This document shows, piece after piece, positions 37,399 to 45,441 of a stretch of 64,000 bases of DNA. The stretch is taken from NCBI GenBank assembly GCA_947497985.1, contig CANMIX010000009.1, positions 1 through 64,000 on the forward strand, given 5' to 3'. Positions within the stretch are counted from its first letter, which is position 1, and the number at the start of each line of letters is the position of its first letter. The stretch is from an uncultured Paracoccaceae bacterium. GTDB taxonomy: Bacteria > Pseudomonadota > Alphaproteobacteria > Rhodobacterales > Rhodobacteraceae. The notes under the pieces were generated by a model. That model saw nothing but the letters and a program-made list of their open reading frames with translations. It ran no database searches and had not been told where the DNA came from. The translations under genes and the position numbers were made by a program.

Positions 37399-38078
37399 TC
37401 GCGGCGGATCTTTTGCAGGATCCGCTGCCAGCCACCGGGCACCAGGAAAAACGACACACCAAACCCCGTTGCGAAACCGGCCAAGTCGGCAATCCAATCC
37501 GGGCGACCGCCAAAAATCAATCCAAAGAGCAACTGGATGCCCATCAGCATCCCAATCAGGCTAAAAGCACGTGCCTGTTGTTCTCCCATCGCGCCAAGTG
37601 CGATCCAGCGCACAAATGTAAAAGCCCCGATCAACCCATAGACCGCCGGGAAACCACCAATCAGAGGATAGTCTGAGCCAACGGTTGCATAGATCAACGC
37701 ACCCGAAATGCCGGACATGAGAAACACCAGCAACATGCGGATCTCACCAAAGACCTCCGCCACCATTTTGCCAAGCGCAAGCAAGAACACACAGACAAAA
37801 AGCGCCTGCGTGAACGAGCCGTGGATAAAGAGGTAGGTGACACAACGCATGAGGTTTTCCACGGACCAGCGCTGTGTGTCGGCCATCCACCAAAAAATCT
37901 CGGCCGAGAAGGCATAAGATTGCAGCGCTTCCAGACGCCAACCTACGGCTGTGGGTCCACCGACGATGCCACGTGCGCCCAAAGAGAACACCGCCTCGAT
38001 CCCGATGATGAACACAGCCAACGCCACAACAACGGCAGGCACGGTATTGAAGGGGGATTGCGTATCGGAATTGCTCAT
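37395..38078 (-). CDS. Rhomboid-family membrane protein lacking catalytic residues
   Basis: A 227-residue polytopic protein of the rhomboid fold with about six membrane helices. The L1-loop-like WRLEALQSYAFS, then RCVTYLFIHGSFTQALFVCVFLLALGKMVAEVFG, is typical. The active-site segment reads GGFPAVYGLIGAF (about 138-150) where active rhomboids have G-x-S-G-A-x-x-G-L-x-G: the nucleophilic Ser is Phe and the next Gly is Pro. In the sixth helix DWIADLAGFATGF replaces the AH-x-G-G motif, with Asp for His. It is therefore predicted to be a pseudoprotease. The start at 38078 has AGGAG nine bases upstream. It is divergent from trpS. Confidence 0.82.
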   Translation of the reverse strand: MSNSDTQSPFNTVPAVVVALAVFIIGIEAVFSLGARGIVGGPTAVGWRLEALQSYAFSAEIFWWMADTQRWSVENLMRCVTYLFIHGSFTQALFVCVFLLALGKMVAEVFGEIRMLLVFLMSGISGALIYATVGSDYPLIGGFPAVYGLIGAFTFVRWIALGAMGEQQARAFSLIGMLMGIQLLFGLIFGGRPDWIADLAGFATGFGVSFFLVPGGWQRILQKIRRD

Positions 38079-38180
38079 CCAATGGGCTCCTATGCCACGC
38101 CTTTTGGGCTGGCGGTTGACGATGCGATGCGCCATGGGTAAGCGACTGAGGTGCAATTTTCCAGACGGGACTTTCCAGAT

Positions 38181-39209
38181 ATGAGCGAAACCAGCTTCAC
38201 CCCGCGCGTCTTTTCCGGCATCCAGCCTTCGGGCAACCTGCACCTGGGCAATTACCTAGGTGCATTGAAGCGGTTTGTGGATTGGCAGGACCGCGATGTA
38301 GAATCGATCTTTTGCATGGTTGACCTACATGCGATCACCGTCTGGCAGGATCCGGTTGATCTGAAAAAATCCACACGTGAGCTGTGTGCCGGTTTCATCG
38401 CCTCTGGTCTGGATCCTGAAAAATCGATCCTGATCAACCAAAGCCAAGTGCCGGAACACGCGCAGCTGGCGTGGGTGTTCAACTGCATCGCCCGGATGGG
38501 CTGGATGCAGCGCATGACCCAATTCAAAGACAAAGCTGGCAAGAACGCGCAAAACGCCTCGCTTGGTTTGTTTGCCTACCCTGCGTTGATGGCTGCTGAC
38601 ATCCTGACCTATCACGCGACCCACGTGCCGGTCGGCGAAGACCAAAAACAGCACTTGGAACTGACCCGGGATATCGCGACCAAGTTCAACCACGACTACG
38701 GTATTGATTTCTTTCCAGTGCCCGAGCCGGTTATCGAAGGCGCAGCCACCCGCGTGATGTCCCTGCGCGACGGCTCCAAGAAAATGTCGAAATCGGATCC
38801 ATCTGATGCAAGCCGTATCAACTTGACCGACGATGCCGACACAATCGCCAAAAAGATCCGCAAGGCCAAGACAGACCCCGAAGCGCTGCCTTCCGAGGCT
38901 GATGGGTTGGAAGGTCGTCCCGAAGCGCGCAACCTGATCAACATCTATGCGGCGATGAACAATCAAAGCGTGGACGAAGTGTTGGCGGACGTGGGTGGCA
39001 AGCAATTCTCAGAATTCAAACCGATGCTGGCGGAGCTGGCGGTTTCGAAAATGTCCCCTATCACAACCGAGATGGCGCGCCTGATGGAGCATCAGGATGA
39101 AATCGACAAGATCCTGTCACGCGGCTCGGAACGCGCCCGTGCAATCACAGCACCCATTCTGCGCAAAACTTACGAGATCATGGGCATGGTCCCTCCGATC
39201 GAAATGTGA
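38181..39209 (+). CDS. trpS: Tryptophanyl-tRNA synthetase
   Basis: A class I synthetase of 342 residues. The HIGH-type motif [18 protein letters not shown] is at about residues 12-29 and KMSKS appears exactly in [11 protein letters not shown] near 205. The sequence [24 protein letters not shown] is the tryptophan-binding region. The ATG at 38181 is preferred over an in-frame ATG ten codons upstream because it gives the family N-terminus. A strong intrinsic terminator follows 18 bases after the stop. Confidence 0.96.
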   Translation: MSETSFTPRVFSGIQPSGNLHLGNYLGALKRFVDWQDRDVESIFCMVDLHAITVWQDPVDLKKSTRELCAGFIASGLDPEKSILINQSQVPEHAQLAWVFNCIARMGWMQRMTQFKDKAGKNAQNASLGLFAYPALMAADILTYHATHVPVGEDQKQHLELTRDIATKFNHDYGIDFFPVPEPVIEGAATRVMSLRDGSKKMSKSDPSDASRINLTDDADTIAKKIRKAKTDPEALPSEADGLEGRPEARNLINIYAAMNNQSVDEVLADVGGKQFSEFKPMLAELAVSKMSPITTEMARLMEHQDEIDKILSRGSERARAITAPILRKTYEIMGMVPPIEM

Positions 39210-39226
39210 TCAAACGAAATCCAAAG

Positions 39227-39253
39227 TGCCGCCCCAATCGGGCGGCATTTTTT
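39227..39253 (+). terminator. Intrinsic terminator of trpS
   Basis: Eight-base arms tgccgccc (39227-39234) and gggcggca (39240-39247) around a five-base loop, followed directly by six T residues. Confidence 0.92.
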
Positions 39254-39349
39254 CTTGAGACTCACCACCTTCAAGATACTGAATCAAAACAATTATTTAA
39301 TTCAGCGGTGATTTTTCCCCAATATATACAGAATTACTGCATTTCCCGC

Positions 39350-39377
39350 TTGACCCCTCCCGCCTGAACCCTTAAAT
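39350..39377 (+). promoter_or_regulatory. Sigma-70-type promoter of tRNA-Met
   Basis: TTGACC (39350-39355) and TTAAAT (39372-39377) are separated by 16 bp; a start point near 39384 would lie about 32 bases upstream of the tRNA. A short nested hairpin (39386-39416) occupies the leader and ends on the first tRNA base. Confidence 0.65.
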
Positions 39378-39415
39378 CGCCTCCACACAGTCACTGAGAC
39401 AGTGAATGTCACTGT

Positions 39416-39492
39416 GGCGGAGTAGCTCAGCTGGTTAGAGCAGCGGAATCATAATCCGCGTGTCGGGGGTTCAAGTCCCTCCTCCGCTACCA
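39416..39492 (+). tRNA. tRNA-Met (CAT anticodon), probably elongator type
   Basis: A 77-base cloverleaf with encoded CCA. The acceptor ggcggag pairs with ctccgct (first pair G-U), the D stem is gctc/gagc, and the anticodon stem gcgga/tccgc holds loop atcataa with anticodon CAT. The T stem ggggg/ccctc holds loop ttcaagt. The paired first position and general sequence fit elongator Met; an Ile tRNA with lysidine at C34 shares the CAT anticodon and is the alternative. Confidence 0.9.
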
Positions 39493-39532
39493 CGACGTTC
39501 TAGGTTTTGAACAAACCTTTCGTGGACAAAGG

Positions 39533-39853
39533 TCAACTTCCATCGATCAGTTTCAATCCCACGATGCCAATCAAAATCAAACCAACACACGACAAGCGCT
39601 GCCACGATACTGGCTCTGCGTAGACCAGGATACCAAGCACAACGGTGCCTGCTGCGCCCACGCCAGCCCAAACCGCATATGCGGTCCCGACGGGTATGTG
39701 TCGTAGCGACAGGCTGAGCATGTAGAGGCTGACCAACGCCAAGCTCAAAGTGATTACGGATGGAACCAATCGTGACAGTCCATCTGTTTGTTTGAGCGTG
39801 GTGGCCCAAGCGGTTTCCAACAATCCCGCTGCCAATAAGATAACCCAAGCCAT
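39533..39853 (-). CDS. gdx: SMR-family exporter of the Gdx/SugE type
   Basis: A 106-residue small multidrug resistance protein with four membrane helices. The helix-1 glutamate is in LLAAGLLETAWATTLK (Glu13), and VGTAYAVWAGVGAAGTVVLG forms helix 3. The wording is closer to Gdx/SugE, guanidinium/proton exchangers, than to EmrE. It lies 54 bp downstream of dmmC on the same strand, with no hairpin seen between, so it may be the last gene of the methylamine operon. No guanidine riboswitch is visible upstream. Export of a methylated or guanidino cation is conceivable but unproven. Confidence 0.85.
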   Translation of the reverse strand: MAWVILLAAGLLETAWATTLKQTDGLSRLVPSVITLSLALVSLYMLSLSLRHIPVGTAYAVWAGVGAAGTVVLGILVYAEPVSWQRLSCVGLILIGIVGLKLIDGS

Positions 39854-39907
39854 GACGCACGCTCCTCCTTTAATGTCCGGCGCGCAGACAACCGCGCGCC
39901 AGATCGA

Positions 39908-40960
39908 TTAGCTTTGATCCTCGGCCGGGTAGATCCCCAATGATGTCTCTGCTCCGTCATCGAACTGCGACAGATACTCAACAATCATAGGACGGTTAAG
40001 CGTAAAGCCTTTGTAGTCGGCCAGCTCATCCGGGAGATCACGGATCACCCTGTGCAGACGACGCCCCCATTTGGGAACCGACGACAGGTCCTGCAGGTTT
40101 GCGAGATAACAGCGAATTGGAAAAGCCAAAGCATTCGAACGCGGCAAGCGCCAAAAGGTCTGCAGCTCAACCCTAAGGTATTGTTTCTGTCCCACATTTT
40201 CCGGGGTCACTGTGCGCTTTTCCGGCCCCCACAGATGATAGTTCTCCGGGCTGGTATCAAGGCGCGGGTTCACCGTCATCGTCCAGTTCAGCCGTCGTGA
40301 CGGTGCGCCTTGCTGCACATTCATCAGAAACTTCAGTGCGCGCTCAAAAATCCGCATTTCATGAGCTTTGGGCACCGGTGCATGCCATTCGGTAAAGTTC
40401 ATACCGATGTTGAAGTCCAGCGACCAATCGGCCTGACAAGTGACCATGCCGGCATCCATCCACAGGCTGCCATCACGTTGATCCAAAACAGCAAAGTCGC
40501 CCTGCGCCTGCCGGGTGATATACTCCATCGGCCCGTACGGCAGTGTAGAGGCGTCTAGAAAGGTGAAACTGTCATCGATCCCCAAGGGCTTATTCACCCA
40601 ACGCCAGGCATTGCCATCACGGTGAAGCTCAAACAGATCAGGATAGTCTGCCACCTTGGACGTCATGATCAGTTCAAGAAGATCCCATCCTGCAAGTTCC
40701 ATATGCGGCAAGGATTGGCAGCGTTTGGGGTCTTGCTCCAGCGTGATCGCAAGGTCACGCATTTCGCTGACGTAGTGTTCGTCCACATCAAAAGCCACAT
40801 CAAACGGCGTCCCTTTCGGGCCGCTTGTATGGGATTCAATATTGACCGAATACATGTAGTCATCGCGATCAAAAGGGAAAGGAAACCGCTGGATCGCTTC
40901 GGGCGAGTTAAAGTGAGTGTAGTCATCGCGGAAGGTTTCGTCGTTGAAACGGATTGTCAT
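39908..40960 (-). CDS. dmmC: Dimethylamine monooxygenase subunit DmmC (heme-dependent N-demethylase, DUF3445)
   Basis: A 350-residue protein of the DUF3445 / heme-dependent oxidative N-demethylase family. Its landmarks are YGPMEYITRQAQGDFAVLDQ, MVTCQADWSLDFNIGMNFTEWHAPVP, RRLNWTMTVNPRLDTSPENYHLW and YLRVELQTFWRLPRSNALAFPIRCYL. With DmmA and DmmB it oxidises dimethylamine to methylamine plus formaldehyde. It follows dmmD-dmmA-dmmB in the order dmmDABC reported for marine bacteria. The start has a near-perfect AGGAGG site and lies nine bases after the dmmB stop. The assignment of subunit letter follows that gene order. Confidence 0.88.
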   Translation of the reverse strand: MTIRFNDETFRDDYTHFNSPEAIQRFPFPFDRDDYMYSVNIESHTSGPKGTPFDVAFDVDEHYVSEMRDLAITLEQDPKRCQSLPHMELAGWDLLELIMTSKVADYPDLFELHRDGNAWRWVNKPLGIDDSFTFLDASTLPYGPMEYITRQAQGDFAVLDQRDGSLWMDAGMVTCQADWSLDFNIGMNFTEWHAPVPKAHEMRIFERALKFLMNVQQGAPSRRLNWTMTVNPRLDTSPENYHLWGPEKRTVTPENVGQKQYLRVELQTFWRLPRSNALAFPIRCYLANLQDLSSVPKWGRRLHRVIRDLPDELADYKGFTLNRPMIVEYLSQFDDGAETSLGIYPAEDQS

Positions 40961-40969
40961 CGGTCCCTC

Positions 40970-41917
40970 CTACAGGTCAAGGGTCAAGTCCTGCCCCACA
41001 AACCGTGAGACACAGGGCATGATTTTGGAATTGGCTGCGCGCTCATCTTCGCTGAGCCAGTGATCGTTGTGCTCCAGCTTGCCTTGGCAGGATGAAATCG
41101 CCGTTTCGCATTGACCACAGGCCCCACCACGACAACTCCAAGCGATGTCGACCTCTGCGGCCTCCAGCGCTTCAAGAAGGCTTTGATGCGGCCCAACGAC
41201 AAGCGTTTTCCCAGACTTTGCCAAGGTAACTTGAAAAGATTGACCGGGCGGCGGCGCCGTAAAGGCCTCGGAATGAATGGTCGAAGCGGGCCATCCCAAT
41301 GTGGTTGCACCGTCTTTGACGGCTGCAATCAGACGCTCTGGCCCACAAGTGTAGACATGAGTACCAAGCGGTTGCTGTTCCAGAATGGACGGCACATCCA
41401 TCCGATTGCCATCTGCACTGAAATACACATGCACATTGGGATCGTCCGGCAACAGAGCAAGACCTGCGGCGTCTTCGCGGGATGGCGCGGCATAATGCAA
41501 CTCGTAACTGAGCCCCAAAAGCGCCAACTGCTTCACTTGCGCCAGGAAGGGTGTGATACCAATCCCACCCGCAATCAACAGATGCTTCTTGGCTCGCAAA
41601 TTCAGCGCCATCAGGTTCAAAGGGACACCAACGTTTAACGTGTCCCCCGCTTTGACGCTGGAATGAAGGAAACGCGACCCGCCCCGCCCACTTTCCTCAC
41701 GTTGCACCGCGATTTCATACCCTGACCCGTCCATGGGATCAGAGATCAGGGAATAGGCATTGCGGCGCAAAGTATCTCCGTCTGGCAGTTCCACAACAAT
41801 ATGGGCCCCACCGGAAAACAACGGCAAAGTATCACCGTCAGGGTGCTCAAATCGAAACCGGGTTATGCGGCTGGTCAATGGCTCAACGGCGGTGACCTGC
41901 AATGGCTGGATCATCAT
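40970..41917 (-). CDS. dmmB: Dimethylamine monooxygenase reductase subunit DmmB
   Basis: A 315-residue reductase of the phthalate-dioxygenase-reductase/VanB layout: an N-terminal flavin-binding barrel (RRNAYSLISDPMDGSGYEIAV), an NAD-binding domain (HLLIAGGIGITPFLAQVKQL, about residues 113-132; HVYTCGPERLIAAV) and a C-terminal plant-type [2Fe-2S] domain with CRGGACGQC near 259-267 and a final Cys in KIMPCVSRF. It carries electrons from NAD(P)H to the DmmC oxygenase. Its ATG overlaps the dmmA stop codon, giving translational coupling. Confidence 0.88.
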   Translation of the reverse strand: MMIQPLQVTAVEPLTSRITRFRFEHPDGDTLPLFSGGAHIVVELPDGDTLRRNAYSLISDPMDGSGYEIAVQREESGRGGSRFLHSSVKAGDTLNVGVPLNLMALNLRAKKHLLIAGGIGITPFLAQVKQLALLGLSYELHYAAPSREDAAGLALLPDDPNVHVYFSADGNRMDVPSILEQQPLGTHVYTCGPERLIAAVKDGATTLGWPASTIHSEAFTAPPPGQSFQVTLAKSGKTLVVGPHQSLLEALEAAEVDIAWSCRGGACGQCETAISSCQGKLEHNDHWLSEDERAANSKIMPCVSRFVGQDLTLDL

Positions 41918-42516
41918 AATTTGATCTCCTGCGTTTCTGGGACCTCACCTGGGGTTTCAGCGTCAACACAAACGCCTTGGAATGCGCCCAGCCGACGGGA
42001 GAAGTGATCCCGCACAAACAGATTGAGCCCGCAGTGGGAACAGGTGAAGGGATCCGTCGTCACATCATCGGTCATCCCTTTGCAGTGAACACATTGCATA
42101 CGCCGAGCGATGCCGCCCCGATGTTCGCCCTGGATCGACCCGGCGTCGATACCGGCAGCCAATGCTTCGGCCGTCGCATGGCCGATCAGCCCTTCGCTTC
42201 CAGCCAAGTAGATACGGGTCGCCATTGTGGCTTGCGCCAGTGCGGCTTGGTATTGCGTCAGGATTTCGTTAAAAAACAAACCTTGATGGTAAGCTTTCGC
42301 GCCGGCTTCGCGCAGTTGAGCGCCAAACTCGGTCCCTGCGGTGACAAAAAATATCTGCCCTCGATCTAGAACCGATGCATCCCGGGCGATCAAGTCAAGC
42401 AAAGCCTGTCCACCGCTGCCATCGGCGACCAAGATTGCAGGGCTACCGCCGTGAGATTGCAGCTGTGAATAGGTCGGGCGGCTGGTGATTGATGGTGAAA
42501 ATTGCGTCTGGGTCAT
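41914..42516 (-). CDS. dmmA: Dimethylamine monooxygenase subunit DmmA
   Basis: A 200-residue subunit recognised from its place in the dmmDABC order and from its C-terminal zinc ribbon (MQCVHCKGMTDD and FTCSHCGLNLFVRDHFSRR). The N-terminal half has an alpha/beta NAD-domain-like pattern (FFVTAGTEFGAQLREAGAKA, RIYLAGSEGLIGHATAEAL) without reductase cofactor motifs. The ATG at 42516 has an AGGAG site; the reading from 42555 lacks one. It overlaps dmmB by four bases. The subunit is needed for activity in studied bacteria, as I recall, but its chemical role is less clear than that of B and C. Confidence 0.82.
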   Translation of the reverse strand: MTQTQFSPSITSRPTYSQLQSHGGSPAILVADGSGGQALLDLIARDASVLDRGQIFFVTAGTEFGAQLREAGAKAYHQGLFFNEILTQYQAALAQATMATRIYLAGSEGLIGHATAEALAAGIDAGSIQGEHRGGIARRMQCVHCKGMTDDVTTDPFTCSHCGLNLFVRDHFSRRLGAFQGVCVDAETPGEVPETQEIKL

Positions 42517-42579
42517 TTGGGTCTCCTGTGCCTTGCGCTGAAGACACCGGCGCAAAACGAGCGCGCCGGTGGAGAGGCA

Positions 42580-43713
42580 TCAACCTTTTACGGTGCGCCG
42601 CTTTTTCTCGGGGTCATAAAATGGCATTGGGCTTGCCACTGCGGCGATTTCACCGTCCGGGTTTTGCACCGTCAGGGGCACGCCCGGTTCAGCGCAATCA
42701 ACCGGCATACGTGCAATACCGACATTGTGGTCGTTGAGCGGGCTGTAGAAACCGACCGTTACGACGCCAACCTGTTTGCCGTCGCGTAGCAGCGGCGCGC
42801 CTTCGGCTGCAGCTTCGGTCCCTTCCAGTTTCACGCCATAGATCTTGAAACGCTCTTTGCCTTTCAGCCGATAATGCTCTTCGGCACCACGGAAACCGGT
42901 CTTGCCCTTAGAGACGGTAAAATCGAGGCCAAGCTCCCATAGGGTGTCCCCACAGGGTTCATCTTCAAACGGATACATCTCGGAATTGTCATAGGGGAAG
43001 AACAGCAGCTGGCTTTCCACACGCAGCAGATCAAGCGTGGTGAAGCGTGTCGGGATGATGCCCATCTCAGCGCCTTCAGTCACGATCTGGTCCCAGATCT
43101 CCACCGCGTCTTGACGACGGCAGAAAATCTCATACCCACGCTCACCCGTGTACCCGGTGCGCGAAATCATGACGGGTTTGCCAAACAATGTCGTCTGGAT
43201 GTGGCTGAAATAAACCACGTCGCGAATGCCCGGAACGTGTTTTTCCAGGAAATCGACTGCTGCCGGTCCTTGCAGCGAAATGTCGTGCAGGTCGTCATCA
43301 AACAGAATGGTGGCGTTGCGCCCCATAGCCGCCATGGTCAACTGCTCATGGCCCGCACCGGATCCATGCACGACCATAAAGCTGTGCGGACCCATGCGGT
43401 AAATCACGCAGTCATCCACGAACTTGCCCTGGTCGTTCAACATACAGGCGTAGGTGGAGCGCCCGGGTTTGAGCTTTTCGATATCGCGCGTAGTGGCGCG
43501 GTCGATCACATGGCTGGCGTGCGGGCCGATGACATGGACCTTTTTCAGGCCCGAAACATCCATGACACCCGCCTTGGTGCGAATTGCTGTGTATTCTTCC
43601 AGCTGGTCCTTGTCATAGGTCCAAGCAGTGCCCATGCCGCTCCAGTCTTCCAGGGTGGAGCCCATGGCGCGGTGCCGGTCTGCCAGCGCAGAAAACCTCC
43701 ATGATGCGGTCAT
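42580..43713 (-). CDS. dmmD: GcvT-like aminomethyltransferase DmmD
   Basis: A 377-residue protein of the glycine-cleavage T fold. Landmarks are TAIRTKAGVMDVSGLKKVHV, GPAAVDFLEKHVPGI, VMISRTGYTGERGYEIFC (about 190-207) and YPFEDEPCGDTLWELGLDFTV. The fold binds tetrahydrofolate, so DmmD probably captures the formaldehyde-level carbon released by DmmABC or Tdm as methylene-THF. It is first in dmmDABC, 63 bp before dmmA and 78 bp after a small membrane ORF. A second GcvT domain occurs in Tdm in the same operon. Confidence 0.82.
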   Translation of the reverse strand: MTASWRFSALADRHRAMGSTLEDWSGMGTAWTYDKDQLEEYTAIRTKAGVMDVSGLKKVHVIGPHASHVIDRATTRDIEKLKPGRSTYACMLNDQGKFVDDCVIYRMGPHSFMVVHGSGAGHEQLTMAAMGRNATILFDDDLHDISLQGPAAVDFLEKHVPGIRDVVYFSHIQTTLFGKPVMISRTGYTGERGYEIFCRRQDAVEIWDQIVTEGAEMGIIPTRFTTLDLLRVESQLLFFPYDNSEMYPFEDEPCGDTLWELGLDFTVSKGKTGFRGAEEHYRLKGKERFKIYGVKLEGTEAAAEGAPLLRDGKQVGVVTVGFYSPLNDHNVGIARMPVDCAEPGVPLTVQNPDGEIAAVASPMPFYDPEKKRRTVKG

Positions 43714-43791
43714 CTCTTATCCTCTTTCTGTCGGTAGAAATTGTTTTTTTGGTTGGACTGCAGGGCGACATCGCCGCCCTGCACAATTGGA

Positions 43792-43965
43792 TTACTTCTT
43801 TTGCACCGCGTCATAGGCTTCCTTCTCATGACGCGCGCCAAGGACGATCGCGATCACCAGAAGAACAATAGTTGCCAGAAGCCACAGCAGCTCCCCGGAA
43901 CCGAGACCGGTGTAATAAGCACCCGCGAACCCGTCCCAAGTGCCTGAAGTGATTGGAGAACCCAT
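43792..43965 (-). CDS. Small single-pass membrane protein between amt and dmmD
   Basis: A 57-residue ORF starting MGSPITSGTWDGFAGAYYTG, followed by a strong hydrophobic helix (ELLWLLATIVLLVIAIVLG, about residues 25-43) and a charged cytoplasmic-type tail ARHEKEAYDAVQKK. AAAGGA precedes the ATG by eight bases, codon usage matches the neighbours, and it sits 23 bp after the amt stop. I do not recognise a family. Position suggests a partner of the transporter or of the monooxygenase complex, for instance a stabilising subunit. Its existence as a translated gene is well supported by start site and composition; its function is unknown. Confidence 0.78.
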   Translation of the reverse strand: MGSPITSGTWDGFAGAYYTGLGSGELLWLLATIVLLVIAIVLGARHEKEAYDAVQKK

Positions 43966-43988
43966 CGTTGTATCCTTTCTGTAAAAGA

Positions 43989-45371
43989 TTATTCAGCCGG
44001 AGAAACCGACGGGTGCAGCGCTTCTGGATAAGCAGACGCAGGCACTTTTGTTTCATCAAGACCGATCAATTCGGCCGCCTCAGGCACACGCAACAGGCCA
44101 AAAAGCTTGAGCGCATAGGAGATGCCGTAACCCGGTGCGAAACCAAGCACTGCCATCACGATGCCGCCGATCAGCTGGCCCATGAAAGAGATCTCGATCA
44201 CGTCCGCTTCGCCAAAGATCGCAGGATAACCGGAGGCTGCGATACCTACGACCAGGACCCCCCAGAAACCGAGGAAACCGTGCACAGCGAAAGCCCCAAC
44301 CGCATCGTCGATACCAAGCTTTTCGAGTTTGCTTGCAACAAACGGCATCATTGCTGCGCCCACAAAGGCGATGACAAAGGCCAGCGGTGGCCACCACAGA
44401 TCGATACCAGCCGCACAGGAGATGATCCCGCCAAGCGCGCCGGACATCATCCAGAACGGATCGCGTGTCACCATCCATGCGCCGATGATACCGCCAGCAA
44501 ACCCCATCAGGATGTTGAACGTCATGCCGGACATGGTCATCGGCGTGCCATAGATCGAGGTTTCAATTGAACCGGACCAAGACCAGGCTTCACCCGGAAC
44601 AATCACACAACCCATGAGGAAGCCCCAGAACCCTGCGATAATCAGCATCAGACCAATCAGGGTCATCGGCATCGAGTGACCCGAGATCGCATTTGCAGTG
44701 CCGTCCGCGTTGAACTTGCCGATGCGTGGGCCAAGGTTGATCAAAACGCCAAGCGCAAAGAAACCGGCAATCATGTGCACCACGCCGGATGCGCCAAAAT
44801 CGTGATAGCCGAACTTGCTGACAAGCCAGCCATCCGCGTGCCAGCCCCATGCGCCTGCTAGGATCCAGACAAAGGCCCCTAGCACAACAGACAGGACAAT
44901 AAAGCCTGTAAGTTGGATGCGCTCAATCACAGCGCCCGACAGGATCGACGCTGTGGTCGCACCAAAGAGCACAAATGCCCCCCAGAAGACACCCGATGCA
45001 CGGTCATCGAGATTTGGGCCCATGTACGGGCTCAGCGGGCTTGCGATTTCATTTGCATAAGCCAGGCCAGAAATACCCATGGCACCTTCAGACAGGGTCA
45101 GACCCGTGGGGAAGGCCCAATAGATCCACCAGCCGCAATAGTAAAAGAACGGCACGATCATCGCGAAAGCGAGGATGTTTTTAATGCCCGCGGTCAGCGC
45201 GTTTTTGGAGCGAGATGCCCCCATTTCATAGGCGAGGAAGCCCACATGGATCAGCACCATGAGGGGGATGGTGAGGTAATAAAACGTCTCGGAAAAGATG
45301 GTGCCTGTGGCATCCGCCTTTGCCTTTAACTCGGCGACCGTGGTCGCCAGTTCTAACAACTCCTGTTCCAC
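43989..45371 (-). CDS. amt: Amt-family ammonium transporter
   Basis: A 460-residue Amt/Rh channel with about eleven membrane helices. The twin pore histidines appear in YHDFGASGVVHMIAG (about residue 180) and AVGAFAVHGFLGFWG (about 360). The conserved Asp of helix 4 is in YHDFGASG, and GATTASILSGAVIERIQL is the gate region. The start is GTG with AAGGAG. It lies between tdm and the dmm genes, and a small hairpin precedes it. Context suggests capture of ammonium, or of methylammonium that Amt proteins also carry, during methylamine breakdown. PII control via GlnK is usual for the family but no glnK is adjacent. Confidence 0.93.
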   Translation of the reverse strand: MEQELLELATTVAELKAKADATGTIFSETFYYLTIPLMVLIHVGFLAYEMGASRSKNALTAGIKNILAFAMIVPFFYYCGWWIYWAFPTGLTLSEGAMGISGLAYANEIASPLSPYMGPNLDDRASGVFWGAFVLFGATTASILSGAVIERIQLTGFIVLSVVLGAFVWILAGAWGWHADGWLVSKFGYHDFGASGVVHMIAGFFALGVLINLGPRIGKFNADGTANAISGHSMPMTLIGLMLIIAGFWGFLMGCVIVPGEAWSWSGSIETSIYGTPMTMSGMTFNILMGFAGGIIGAWMVTRDPFWMMSGALGGIISCAAGIDLWWPPLAFVIAFVGAAMMPFVASKLEKLGIDDAVGAFAVHGFLGFWGVLVVGIAASGYPAIFGEADVIEISFMGQLIGGIVMAVLGFAPGYGISYALKLFGLLRVPEAAELIGLDETKVPASAYPEALHPSVSPAE

Positions 45372-45390
45372 AGTTTGTCTCCTTGTTGGT

Positions 45391-45405
45391 GTGGGAAATG
45401 GCGGG
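45391..45405 (-). terminator. Small hairpin between tdm and amt
   Basis: Arms gcggg and cccgc around a short loop, about 37 bases downstream of the tdm stop on the minus strand and before the amt ribosome site. No T run follows. It is more likely a processing or partial attenuation site than a terminator. Confidence 0.35.
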
Positions 45406-45441
45406 TTGTCCCGCTTCTTGAGGTTTCAGTCCGCGCGAGGC

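Noticed and set aside
39854-39907. Possible guanidine riboswitch ahead of the gdx gene
   Set aside because: Only 54 bases separate it from dmmC and no repeated ACGR-loop hairpins are present.
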